Source: Certhia americana
Taxonomy: Eukaryota > Chordata > Aves > Passeriformes > Certhiidae
Assembly: GCA_018697195.1 (NCBI GenBank)
Contig: CM031879.1
Location: forward strand, 47,735,440 to 47,799,439
Length of the DNA stretch: 64,000 nt
Direction of reading: 5' to 3'
The notes under the pieces were generated by a model that saw nothing but the letters and a program-made list of their open reading frames with translations, was not told the DNA's origin and did no database searches. The position numbers and the translations under genes are program-made. This document shows, piece by piece, positions 36,401-47,890 of the stretch. Every line of letters begins with the position of its first letter. Within the stretch, counting starts at the first letter, position 1.

Positions 36401-39400
36401 TTACTGCAGAAACAGGAAATAGAAACAATTTCATAGTTCAGACAGCACATATGTAGATGCTTTTCCTCAGCACCTTCTTTCAGGAGAGATCATCCCAGGA
36501 ATTCAGTACCACTTTCTAAGTGAAAGCTCTAGAAAAACATATTGTTAAAAAACCATTGTTGTAGTGTTACATTGCTAACAGTGACTGATAACCAGTCACT
36601 AAACCAGGGACTTCAGGTGAAGGCACTGGGACTCTTGAATTTCCTTGGCAGCTCAGAAGAATTGTTTTTTTCAATTTTCAGGTTGTATAACTCATTCCTT
36701 TTATCCCTTTTCTCCCTCCTCTACCCTTCCCATCAATTAAGGTTGGGCGAGTACCTCACTGAAAATGTTAGGAAATGAAAAAACTTAAGATCAGGATTGG
36801 TGCTGGCTGCATAGCAGTGGGGCAGAGACCAGAGCAGCTAGTGCTGCACACCAGGAACCAGGAGTCCAGGCAAAGGCTATATACAGAAAAACCACCCATT
36901 GCCTCCTGGCTGTCAGGCAGGCTTTTGTCAGGGCTGACAGCCTGTCCCCTTCACGAGCATCAAATTAATTCCAGCACAAAAATAAATCTCAAATTGAGCC
37001 ATGGCGGATAAAGAATCCACAGCATGTCCTTGTTACCTTCTACGTGTGTCTGTCTCCTGTCTCTGTGGAAGGGCTCCTTAACCAGCTCTGCATGAGCAAG
37101 CAGATGGGAAGCAAGAAAATCGTCTTTCCCTCTGGTACCTCAGCCACTCTAGACTGTGACACATGGAGGCTCCCAATGATGGCATTTACATAACAATTTA
37201 ATTTTAAAGAAAGAGGACATGCATTTTTTTTGGCAGTTGTGTAATTAGTGTAGTTCCACAGCAGACCCCCCCAAAGTTCCTTATGTTTTTTACTGAGAAA
37301 GTTAGAAATAGCAGACAGGTTTTAGCAGACTGCAGTTTTCTAGGGTGAAAGTCAAAGCCCTTGCTGGAGTCAGCTAAAATATGACTTCGGCTTCATTCTT
37401 TGCTTTCAATTTTACATGTCCTTTGATTTCCACGCACAGAATTTGGATGAGTGTTAAGGACAAGCACAGGGAGTAAAGGTATAGATGGGAATGCGATCTA
37501 GGAGCTCTTATTTGTGGACTGGCCTACATATTGATCATACTTATGTGCAGTTCTGTTTTAATTTGTATTAGTTCTGTTCTCATCCCAGAACTTTTTGCCT
37601 TTATGGTATTGATCTCATAAACAGTCACTCTCACAAATACTTCAGAATAATTGCAGAAAACTTGAGAGAGGAGAAGAAAAAGCCTTGCAAAATTTAAAAT
37701 CTCTTCTAATTTTTTTACTTTTTATGCCATGAATTTTGAGGAATGTTGGACAGGGTGGGAAAGACCTCCATCTCAACCTTTGAAAAGAGGCAAAGGGGCA
37801 ATGAGAATAAAAGCAATAACGCAGAAAAAGTATCTATTCTAATTCTGTAAACTTGTCAGAGTAACAAGAGTTACATCTTTGCTTAAGCCTGCAGTGGATT
37901 TACCTTCTCTAAAGTCATGGTGATGAGTCCTGACAAGCAGCAACTCTCTTGGAGAGGAGTAAACATTTTGTACTTCAGAGGTTTGTGGCCATGGAAGACA
38001 TGGTGCACTGAATACTATTAGTTCCCTTGTGCTCACCTCAGACTAATGGTGAAGTGCTTTGCTGACCTGGAATGACCACAGGTGACAGACAAATACACAT
38101 CCATTCAATCCATCTGGACCTGAGAAATCCTTCTAGGGAGGCTAGAGAGAAAACAGAGAAGTGTCTTTGTGTGTAAATGCTTTCATTGTACCTCAAACTG
38201 ACAAAACCCTATACACTTACCCAGGTCATGGTTCACACTGTCCCAAGCTATCCTTGCCTATCTATTCCATTGGACAGAGGGTAAAGTTTGGCTACAGGTG
38301 AGGCAGGTTTTTTTCTGCTATTCCTGCTTTCACACTTTTTTCTTCACCCTTTTATTTTTAATTGAATTCTATGTTGAGACTGTGTGCCTCTCTGCCTCTT
38401 TAATCTTCCACTTTGAATTCATTTGCAATGTGATAGATTGAGTTTGTGTTTCAGGAGGTGTCCGTGGGACCATGATAATGCATCTCAAATGGTAAAGTCT
38501 GCATCTTAATTGATTACCCATGTTCCTCCTTGGCCATGTCCTCTGCCACAAATTCAGCATAAGGGGGCACAGGGAGAAGGGGCTGGGGTTGAGGAGGGGG
38601 AAGAGAAAAGAGAAGGCACTGAAGAGTTTTAAAAGGATTTGTGTTAATTCCTTCAAGACATCCCTATGTGATGCTTCTCAGTCAATAGAAGATTAGATAG
38701 AAGAGAGGATAGCCACTGTTAATCCCCTTCTATCCATTCCCACAATGGGTATTAATATAGGAATAAAACACAAACAAAATTGCAGAGGATTTTTTTTGTT
38801 CTTTTTTTCTTTTCACTGCATGTCAAGGAGAGCACTGAAGATCAGTCTTTGGTTTTGTTTTTCCCAGGAAGGCAGTAGTCAAGAGGGATTGTCACATGAA
38901 TGCTGGACTGATTACTCAGGCTCTCTCTGCAGCTGTAGACCTCTCAGCCCAGAGCTGTAACTGTAGCCAGGCAGAATAAGCATTTCTCCTTCCAGCAAGG
39001 TTGGAGGGAAAGAGCAGTGATGTAGCATCCATGCTTCCTTCAAGTGAGACCACGTGATTCAAACTTTGTCATTACCATGAATCTTCTGGGTTTCTTATCA
39101 TATTTTTTTAGGAAGAAATTTCCTTGGCATTCACTCAGTGTCAGTGTGAATACTGAAGAGTATTTCCAGTCAGACAGAGCCAGGTGTGCTGTAAGCGGTT
39201 TCAATTCCAGTTTGTTCATCTGGCCCGTTCTCTCACCTACTTCTTTACTAAGGCATATCTGGCTTATTTACATGCTAGAAAGGGAAACATTAGTAATTAA
39301 TAACTGTTTCCCTCCTCATGCACTGTTCAGACATTTATAAGTATCTTCATGCCTTGTTTGAAGTTTCTTTAGCGAGCTCCTGTATCCTTGCTGTCTTATG

Positions 39401-39561
39401 CACCTCCCCCAGAGCAAGAATATATGTCCTAAAATAGGTCAATGTGCACACCTTTTCTTAGACAGCAGACTGGCAATGAATATGGGAGCAAATGATGAGG
39501 ACAATGAGCTGGGGAAAGTGTCTTTTTTCATTCATCCACCTCCTATTTTTTCCCTATTGAT
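33418..39561. other. Unannotated stretch with homopolymers
   Basis: No gene or named transposon was recognised. It contains a T run at 34748-34764 and an A run at 35681-35709 broken by one G. A small hairpin is possible at 36908-36942 (GGCTGTCA with TGACAGCC). The remaining frames are short and unremarkable. Confidence 0.5.
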
Positions 39562-39605
39562 AAAAAAAAGAAAAAAAAAAGAAAAAAGAAAAAAAAAAGA
39601 GAGAC
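39562..39605. repeat. A-rich (A)nG patch
   Basis: Runs of six to ten A are separated by single G on the plus strand, ending in GAGAGA. It accounts for the Lys/Arg tail of the small open frame at 39398-39613. Confidence 0.9.
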
Positions 39606-39835
39606 ATTCATGAAAAATTAATGCAAGATACAAGTCTTATCTTTAAATAATCTCTGCCTAAATATGGACGTCCTGACTCTTGGTAGCAAGTTCCTTATGT
39701 TCTGCCAGTATTAACCTTTGGGGAAGACTGAGGTTATGATAATAAGCATTTCTATAGTAACTTTTATCATAAAGTACTGAAGTGATTCACCAGCACTAAC
39801 CTTGGAATAACCTTCTGGATCAGTTAGTTATCAGT

Positions 39836-39980
39836 TCTCCTCTTTTACATATAGAAAGCAGTGTTGCAGAGCACTGAAGCAACTTTGCCAAAGTAGTTCA
39901 CAGCCTGTGGCATAACTCAGGACCAAGGCACAGGTCTCTAGACTCCAACACTGGTGCTTTGAGCACAGGGTGATGCTCCT
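39836..39980 (-). mobile_element. MIR-like SINE, old copy
   Basis: On the plus strand this reads like the reverse complement of MIR, a tRNA-derived SINE active in early amniotes. CTCTTTTACATATAGAAAGC corresponds to the usual TTTTACAGATGAGGAAACTG. GAGCACTGAAGCAACTTTGC corresponds to GAGGTTAAGTAACTTGCC. Then come a degenerate CACAGC block and GGACCAAGGCACAGGTCTCT, and the segment closes with ACTCCAACACTGGTGCTTTG near the tRNA-related end. Order and spacing hold over about 145 bases despite many substitutions, which fits very great age. A chance match over this length is unlikely, but the exact family (MIR or MIRb) is not resolved. Confidence 0.65.
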
Positions 39981-42900
39981 TAAGGGAGCCCACTTCCAGA
40001 CAAAATATGACTTTGTTCCTCATTTCCAGTCAGCACTGTAGCAGCAGAGAACCTCTGTTTCCTTTGCTTTTAGTCAAGCCTTTTCCCTACAGAGAAATAA
40101 ATAATCCATTTGCTGTTTCTGCCTGACATATCATCTAACATGCACAGCTCAGACATCTAAAACACAGGTGAACAGAAGTAGAATCTGTTTTAATATATAA
40201 TTTTCCAGTTTATTTCAGGATTCTGGAAAAAAAAAGAATGTTCCCTATTACACACAGGTACTTTAAGTAGGTTTCATAGGCACCACCTGTCATTTTCAAG
40301 TAGATTGATAAGGCTTGGCATCAATTTTATTCATGGTCTTTGCTCCCCTCTTCTGTCCTCAAAAATGTTTTTATTCTTTACCCCAGTATCTTATTTTGAT
40401 GAGCTTTGTCAGTCTCCAGACCAGACCATCCAACTCAAGATGTCAACTACCAGCAGAGCACAGATACACCATTCTTCCCATGGAGCATGTGAAGGGTAGA
40501 GCATCTCAGGGGCTGTTCCAGCCCACCAGTCCTAGCCCTGCTCCTTCTCTCTAGAGGGGTCTGTAGGGTATGAAGAAAACATGGACATCCTCAGCATACT
40601 GAACACTGCAGGATGGGCTCCAGCTGCTCCTTTGGTTGTTTGCAACCTTGTCTGGACTCACTCGTTACCTCAAGCTCAGAGACTGAGCAGCTAAGGTATG
40701 TTCTCCAGAAAAGAAGCAGAAAACCATTCAAAACACCAAATAACATCCTGACTGAAAGAAAATGAGGGCCCAGTCTCTCATCTTTTTTTGCATTTTACTT
40801 TTACAAACCTCCTGGCTCCCAAAACAGCCTTCCCAAAGCTCTCAGAGCTCTTGGAAAGATCAGCAGACTACACTTGCTGTAATTATTTGGGGTTGTTCTA
40901 GCATGCCTGCTCAATTCTCACTTTTTTCTTTTGCTGTTAGAGTTTTTATCTCTTCCTTGTTTAATCAGGTATAGTTACCACTTTGCTCCACAGAGCTAAG
41001 ATATATTTCCTTTCAGGTGCAGCTTTAGTGAACAATAAATTTTACTCCAGTCACTCATAACACTCTTCACCGATTTAAGCTCTCTCTTCCCTAAATTCAG
41101 GGGCTACTCAAGGAAAAACTCTCCTCCATATTTCCCCTCTCTCCCAAACCAAGGTCTCTTCCACACTGATTGATTCACCATAACCTTTCACATGCCAGCT
41201 GCAGCTGAAAAACTCCACCTGCTGCTATTACTCAGCAGTAATTGCACTGCACTTTTGTGCAGGCTTCAGGCATTCATCATCAGGATGACTCAATAAGGCA
41301 GTCCTGCATTGATGAAAGGCCTTAGAGCCTCCTGTAAGGCCTTAGAGCCTCTATCTCTCTTGTACATGCAATAATCACCTTCTGGATAAATTCTGGTGTG
41401 TGTTGGGGGGATGGAAGAATGCATTTTATGATGAGTAATTTACTTGCCAAAATTTCTTGTCTCCTCTCCTCCCCGTTCTCAGGCTGTGTGAGAACCAATC
41501 CTCGCAGTCATATATTACTCCCTTTCCTGTGAGCGATGTTGAGTGTGTAGCTTATCCTCTGGCAGTCCCCCAGAGAGCATTCAAAATCAAATCCATGTGA
41601 CAGATGTGTCCAGTCTGCAAGACAGGACCCTGGTACCTCCCAGGAGACACAAATCCTTTGTGCCTGCTCATTCTGCTGCTGACTGTGCATGTTAGGGCCC
41701 TTTGGCTGGGTCTGAGCTCTCGGCATGTCTACACTCCCACTCAGGCTTCCACCTGATGTGTTCCAGCTCCTTCTCAGCTGCAGCCCCACCACTGGCCAGG
41801 CACACAGGGAAATCCCCTCCTTCACCTCCTCATTTGTGTGAAAGCAGCCAAGGGACCAGATGTCACCAGTCACTGATTCCTCTCAGGGGCAAACAAGAGG
41901 GTGGGAGAGAGCTGATGATGAAATGTCCACTTGCTTCTCTCCAAAGCCATTTCCCCTGCTGCTTCAGGACTGACTGTGCACATGTGATGTGGAGGGATTC
42001 ACAGAAACATTGACTAGTTTTTAGTGGGGGTATTTCTCTGCCTGTGCTGGGCAAGTATAACTCTGGGGTGAAGGTCTCTAGAGAGCTCAAAATTCACTTT
42101 TCATAACCATTATGTAATATTCCCTTGCAGCTGTATGGCAGAACATTTCTGCTAACTAAATCACCAGAACAGATCTGGAAAGCAAGCAGAGTGTATACCT
42201 GCAGGGTCATACAATATTTATTTACCACTTGCAGGGTTCTTTCATTTTGCTGTGGAATAGCATTTATACAGCTTTGGAAAGGTGCAACAGCTGTGTCAGG
42301 AGGCAAACCTAAGTCAAGAAAACCAGCACCACTCTTGGCACTATTGCAAACTCTGTCTGTAGCATCCCAGCAGCTCCTTCAGTGCTTCTGGTCACCCTGA
42401 TCCTGGCAGCAGAAACATTTCTGTTTGCTTTGGTGTGAGAAGTGTGAGCACCATGTTGGTGGATGAGGAGCGTCAGATGTTATGCTGGAGTTGCTGAACA
42501 GGCTTTCCACCTTCACTTCCGTGGGTTTTCTTTGATTTCCCTTGTGCAGGTTGTGGAATGCATTCCTATGTATTTTAGACATTTACACCTACATACATAT
42601 ATAACTAAAGGAGTCTCTCTCTATATATACATCTCTATATAGCACCAGGCTGGTAATCATTACCAGTATGAGGTGGGGAATTACAAATCTGAAATACAGT
42701 CGACATGCACACTGGGGCCAGTGGGATTCCATCAAAGCTGGCTGAGAATATAAACAGGCTTCTTTTTCTCCCCAAGTATCAACACTTTGAAAATTCAGTC
42801 TATTTGGCAATTAGTACAAAATGAAAAGAAAAAAAGAGAGTTTCCAAATCTTTCAGTCTGAGAAAGTTTAAACATATTTTCTCTCCTTTCAAATTTAAAA

Positions 42901-45100
42901 AAGTAGTTGAAAATGTGATAAATTTTACCTCCTTTGGTTGGGAAACATGGTTCTCTCTGAACTCTTTCTGTCCCAGACTTTATGGCATACTTAGAAGTTA
43001 ATTGGTCTAGAGTTTTAAAGATGCTGCACATCAAATGTGCCTAAAGATGCAGGCAAGTGTACATAGTTCTAAAAAAACCCCTAAATTTCATTATACATTG
43101 TTAGATACCAAAGTATCTTTACTAACCAGGCCTGTATTTCCTCTGTAGGTGGGTGTCACAAGTGTTAGAGTAACCAATGATTCATTGCATATGTTATCAT
43201 TGGCACACACAATTGCTTGATATTGCCTTCTTCAGAACTCCTCAGAGACCTGGTCCTGATTTCCAGAGGGAGGAAAAAACCTCATCCTCCAGTCCTCCTG
43301 CTTTACAATTTTATGCACTCTAATTGCAAAATCAAGTAATTAAGAAGTGTAACATAAAATAAATATTAACCCAATTTATTTTAATTTACTTTGATATAAA
43401 CAAAAACAATTAATCTAATTATCAGGATAATTAATCCATTCTTAATAAATCAACAACCTTATAAGCTTTATCTAACACACTGGAGGACAGCAGTTAGCTG
43501 CCAGGCATAAGCACAACATAGCATTATCAGCACCAGCTGGAACATCTTATTCCATTCTGAATGCCAGATATAGCAAGGTGTCAGTCACTCCCAGATCAAA
43601 GGTGATAGTGGTGTTCATTTAGATAGTCTGTTCAAATTACAGATGGTCTGACAGTAGCCAGTGACTCTGCTTTGCCTGGGGAAGCCACATAAAAACATTG
43701 TGTGTGTATCAAAATGACGCAGCTTGTTACATTCAAAATTCAGATGAAAATGCACTGAGAAATGCTTTCAGGATTGATCACATAACATTCCCAATCTAAA
43801 ATTTTGTGCATGCATGATTCTAGAAAGTGACTGTTTAAGTTATGGATGCCTTAGATAAGCAGAATCTATTAGTTAGCTGCCATTAACAAGAAAATCCCTG
43901 TATTATCTGCAAACACACACATGCACACACTCAGGGAAAACTACATTAGGTGTCAGAAGTCCCCTTTTACTGACACTAGAACTATCTTTCTAAGAAAATG
44001 ATCACAGAAAGACAGCCCTTCGAAGGTTTTTTGTTTAGCAAATATAGTTTCTGTGACTTTCCTCTGAGAGTTTCAGGAAGCTAACACATTGCTCAGAAAA
44101 TTACTCAGGTGTTTACTTGAACTACCTGGTTAACCCTGATAACTTTTCTTTCTAATCATCCTGTGTATTGCAGCACATCTGCCCACTTTTTTTGGCTGCC
44201 TGGGACGCTGGAGGGAGCATGAAGTTACTTAGGTGTGGTGGTTATGTGATGGCCGCAGCAGGCAGACACAGTTTCAGTGGCTAGGAAACAGAACCATATA
44301 TTTTTGATTTTTCAAAAGGGATGATGCAGCTTATCCCACTTCTTTCTAACTTCTGCTCACCAGTTTCTTGGTAAGTTTAAATGACATGCTTCTGAATTCA
44401 CTAGCATTGCTTGATATACCTTGCTTCTCCCTTTGAAAGACAATCTCATATCATCACAGGGGAAAAAATCCATCCCACCAGACAGAGAATGTACAGATTT
44501 TTTTAATATTTCAGATCATGGCTCAATGGATAGATGCCACTTACTGTATTCTGCAAGAGTTCTGGCTCAAAAATTACTTGGAAGTACAGAGCTAGCAAAA
44601 CACTGGTGCTAAAGATAGTAATTCTGTCAACTCCACACAGTAGTTGCTAATCTGCAAGGACCCACAGAACTGCTTCTTGACAGCTTGTTTCCAGCTACAT
44701 TTTGATCCAGTCAAATTTAAGAGCAAATATCACCATTTGTCACCAAAAAACACATGGGAGTTTCCCTGTACTAACTTTGATTTTTAATCAAAGTTCCCTA
44801 GGCACAGATCTGTTTTTTGCCTCTCAGTACAGCCTCCAGAACAGACAAGCCTGATCCTAGTTAGGTTATCTTACTCTAACTGGATTAAAATGTGTATTGA
44901 AAATTAGTAGTAATGATAATTAATACTCAGGTTTCATTGTAAAATGGTAGTATTTTGTAACATGATGCAAACTCCTGGGAAAAGTAGATGTGTGAACTGG
45001 GGAGGAGTTAGTTTTGTATGATGGTGACTTCTGGCACTTTCTAAGAAAGACCACTTGAATTTGAAGTCTTATAATTCTGAATGATGGTGGTGTTGGTTAA
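39981..45100. other. Unannotated stretch
   Basis: No gene is recognisable. A small duplication occurs at 41316-41351. Overlapping frames on both strands near 41508-42400 have no known domain. TA-rich words occur around 42590-42640. Confidence 0.5.
41316..41351. repeat. Two-copy tandem duplication, 20-bp period
   Basis: AAGGCCTTAGAGCCTC occurs at 41316-41331 and again identically at 41336-41351, with CTGT between. Each unit carries the near-palindrome AGGCCT. The perfect identity of the copies suggests a recent event. Confidence 0.9.
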
Positions 45101-45131
45101 TTTTGTTGTTGCTGCTGCTGTTATTATTATT
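45101..45131. repeat. Mixed trinucleotide microsatellite
   Basis: TTG units pass into CTG units and then into TTA units, each present two to four times. It is the same kind of unit-switching array as at 32761, but much shorter. Confidence 0.8.
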
Positions 45132-45365
45132 TGTCTATGTGCTGGGAAAGCCTTCAGGGCTAGCAGGGGGTAAGAGCTGCTTGTGGGTTTCACAGGTACT
45201 TGCAGGCACTCTGAAATAGTGAGACTGAGATTTCTGAATTCCAGTTGCAGGTGCGGAGACGGGGATTGTCTCAAGCCTTCGCACTTCATTGTCACAGTAT
45301 TGTTTGTATGTCCTAATCCGCCTCTGTCTTCCTAATTTGATGATTCCCAGTTTTCCCTCTCCTGA

Positions 45366-45414
45366 CCAAACACTGGAACAGGCTACCCAGGGCAAATGAT
45401 TCTATGATTCTATT
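45366..45414 (+). mobile_element. CR1 remnant with internal deletion
   Basis: About 49 bases read AAACACTGGAACAGGCTACC then CAGGG and directly on to ATGATTCTATGATTCTATTG. The first part matches the CR1 3' UTR segment that normally lies some 150 bases before the tail, and the second matches the terminal tail repeat. The DNA upstream does not look like CR1. It is either a CR1 with a large deletion or a severely eroded copy. Confidence 0.7.
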
Positions 45415-46440
45415 GGCAAAATCTCCTGCAAATAACAGCATGTTTAGCTCTTCTCATTAATGGGATTGGGGATCCTATCACACTACATAGAGCCTTCCCT
45501 CTCCTTCCCCCACAGAAGATAAACCTGACTCATGACAGAACAGTTGATTCATTTGAAAGGCTGCAATAGTCTCTTCTGTACATCATGATGCAGATGTGTT
45601 ATGTCAAGAGGCAGAAAAGATTCAGAGGAACATTCCCAGAACAAGAAATGCCACTGATGGAGAAGACTGGGAAAGCTGCAAACAGCAGGGATGGGCCATG
45701 GGGGATTGCAGAGGGCATGCAAAGATCACCTGGGCTTTCACTGGCAATGCTGCAGGTGGTCATAGTAAACAAAAGGCAAAAGTCCTTCTGCAATACAAAG
45801 AACAGCTGGACTCCAGCAGTGCTCTCTGTTGAGTTTTCTTCAGCATTGTCTCCAGCTTGTTTTCTCTTCCTGGCTGCCTTTGGTGCTACAGGGTCTTAAG
45901 ATCTTTCTTGTTGTGTGAAACCTTCCCAACCTGATTGTGAGGCTGATCAGGTTTCTCATGCTTCCTCCCACCCTGGAAATATTTGTTCATCAAGAGAAAG
46001 CACCTTCCTATATGCATTACAGCTCCTGATTGACAGGCTGGGCAGAAAGTGTAATTTGTAATGTTGAAGTGAGCTTGACAGGAATAAACTAGCAGTCTGA
46101 TATTTTTGCTTTGCTACTATGTTGAGATAAATTGATCTTGTTTTTCCATTGTTTTAGCTATGCAAGAAGAAGGACTTATCTGTTTTCCCACAGTATGCAG
46201 TTGCAGCAGGCAGAAAGAGGTTCCACTAGCCAGAAGCCAAAGATGCAAGATACATAAGCAGAGAAGATGAACAAGGTTTTAAATAGTAAGAATCTTTTTA
46301 AAAGAGCCTTTAGGAAGATTAGTGTATGTGTACTTGAGCCCTTATCCCAGCCAAGGGGAAGGACTGACAGTAATTTATGATTAGTTTGAAACCTTTATCT
46401 ACAGCCTAAGATTTGCCTACAGTTTAAGACAAGAAAAGAT
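45415..46440. other. Unannotated non-coding stretch
   Basis: No gene or repeat is recognisable. The open frame at 45585-45899 is overlapped by an opposite-strand frame and has no known domain. Confidence 0.5.
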
Positions 46441-46563
46441 ATGCAGTGATTAAAGGCCAGGACTGGGAATCCAGGGCTCCAGGGTCCTAGACTCATCTAT
46501 ACTGAATTACATTAATTTAGGGTGTATTCTTTAGCCTCCCAATACATCTCCCTTCTTCTGCAA
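46441..46563 (+). mobile_element. Possible MIR-like SINE, plus strand
   Basis: ATGCAGTGATTAAAGGCCAG followed by GACTGGGAATCCAGGGCTCC and AGGGTCCTAGACTC parallels the tRNA-derived head of MIR (of the form GCAGTGGTTAGAGCACTGGACTGGGA, then the B-box-like GGGTTCTAGTC). The next part, TTAGGGTGTATTCTTTAGCC, could correspond to the core before the conserved CCTCAGTTTCC, and CATCTCCCTTCTTCTGCAAC to its tail. The match is good for the first 60 bases and weak after that. Confidence 0.45.
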
Positions 46564-47776
46564 CCCCTCTCCCATTAAAACAATTCCCTTTCTGACACCA
46601 TTGTCTGAATTACTTACGCCTTTCTCTGAGAGCCACACTCAAAAATATATTAAAACCTGGAAAGTACCCAGAAAGAGGGAAAAGAAAAACCTGATGGCAA
46701 GGACTGGATAAACTGCATTTCTGAAAAAAACTCATACTCTGAATATCAAACCCCTGTATCATTTTTGAAGTCCTTCTAAGCTTAGACTTGGTCTCTCAGT
46801 CTTTGAAGACTAAAGTAAGTTTTTCTGCATGGCACATTTTGTAGGGACCTTGAATAGTCCAGGGGCCACCTAAAAATGTCAAAGAGAGCTAAGCTCCTTC
46901 TGCAACTACATGGACGTAGGCAAAGAGCAGGTATGAAGGCAAGGGGAGAGGAGTTGGGTTCATGCCTGCATAGATGTGATAGCAGGAGAATATTTAGCTG
47001 GAGGGAGAGTATCATGCATGCTCCTGATTTTGGGTAGAGAACTGGAATACTTATCCAGCCACTGCCAATTCCCTCTCTCTGTATAACCCTCCACACAAGG
47101 AGGATAATAATTACATGAGAGGTTAGGCAGAGAAAGTGAACAATGCAACTGAAGATAGTGCTGACTAAATAGAAGAAAGAAAGAAAGAAAGGAAAGAAGA
47201 GTGAAGCAGTGTATCATGCTTAGGTTAAAAGTGATGGGGTTAGGCAGATCACTGCACTCCTCCAGAGACTTTTGCACAAGCAACATATCTAAATGATACT
47301 CTGAATGTGTCTCCTGTTACCAACACATTGATTTCTGCTTGACAGGGAAATTGGGCATCAGAGTTTAAATGAAATGGAGTCCTGCTGTTTCCATGGAAAT
47401 CTCCCATGTCAATCAGAGTAATGGAGGGCACATTGTGATTTGTATAAAAGTAAACAAAATGAGGCTGCTGCAAAGGTAATGGGTTATCTTTTCCATTCAG
47501 AGTAAAAATTCCAAAAGTTTTCATCATAGATTCTCTCCTTCCCCACCTCTGCTTCAGCAGAGAGACCCTTGTCCTGCTACAGCCTTTATTTCAGTTGACT
47601 GGACCCCACAGAGAACCCTTATTCCTGGATAAACAGCATTAAATACATGACAGATAAACTACTGGACTGATAGCTTAATCCTGTAAAACAAACTACATGT
47701 TTCTTTGATGTATCCAGCTTTCCTGTGTCAGTTTTGGGGTTTCCCCTTGACCTATAATCTTCTCCTCTGGTTACAG
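46564..47776. other. Unannotated stretch with a GAAA array
   Basis: It contains a short GAAA/AAGG microsatellite at about 47171-47199. No gene is recognisable. The minus-strand frames at 46782-47527 lack any known domain. Confidence 0.5.
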
Positions 47777-47890
47777 GCACCTTATGTGGATCAGTTAAGA
47801 TGGTATTTTGATATTTCATATCCTATTCTTCCACCCTCCCAAGGAAATCAGTTTACTCCTGAAGATGAAATCTTAAGATATGAAAAATGA
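47777..47890 (+). other. Candidate terminal exon
   Basis: A pyrimidine-rich tract (about 47755-47771) and TTACAG lead into a plus-strand frame of 37 codons that ends with TGA at 47888-47890. The peptide is well mixed, with an aromatic start (PYVDQLRWYFDISYPILPPS) and an acidic end before ...RYEK. The acceptor is good by eye. The frame begins exactly at the splice point, so it would join in phase to the candidate exon ending at 29195. No poly(A) signal was identified close downstream. The protein family is not recognised, and chance is a real alternative. Confidence 0.25.

Noticed and set aside
36908..36942. Hairpin with 8-base arms (GGCTGTCA/TGACAGCC)
   Set aside because: The arms are short with a 19-base loop, there is no T run after it, and it is not a known RNA gene. 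Such hairpins are common by chance.
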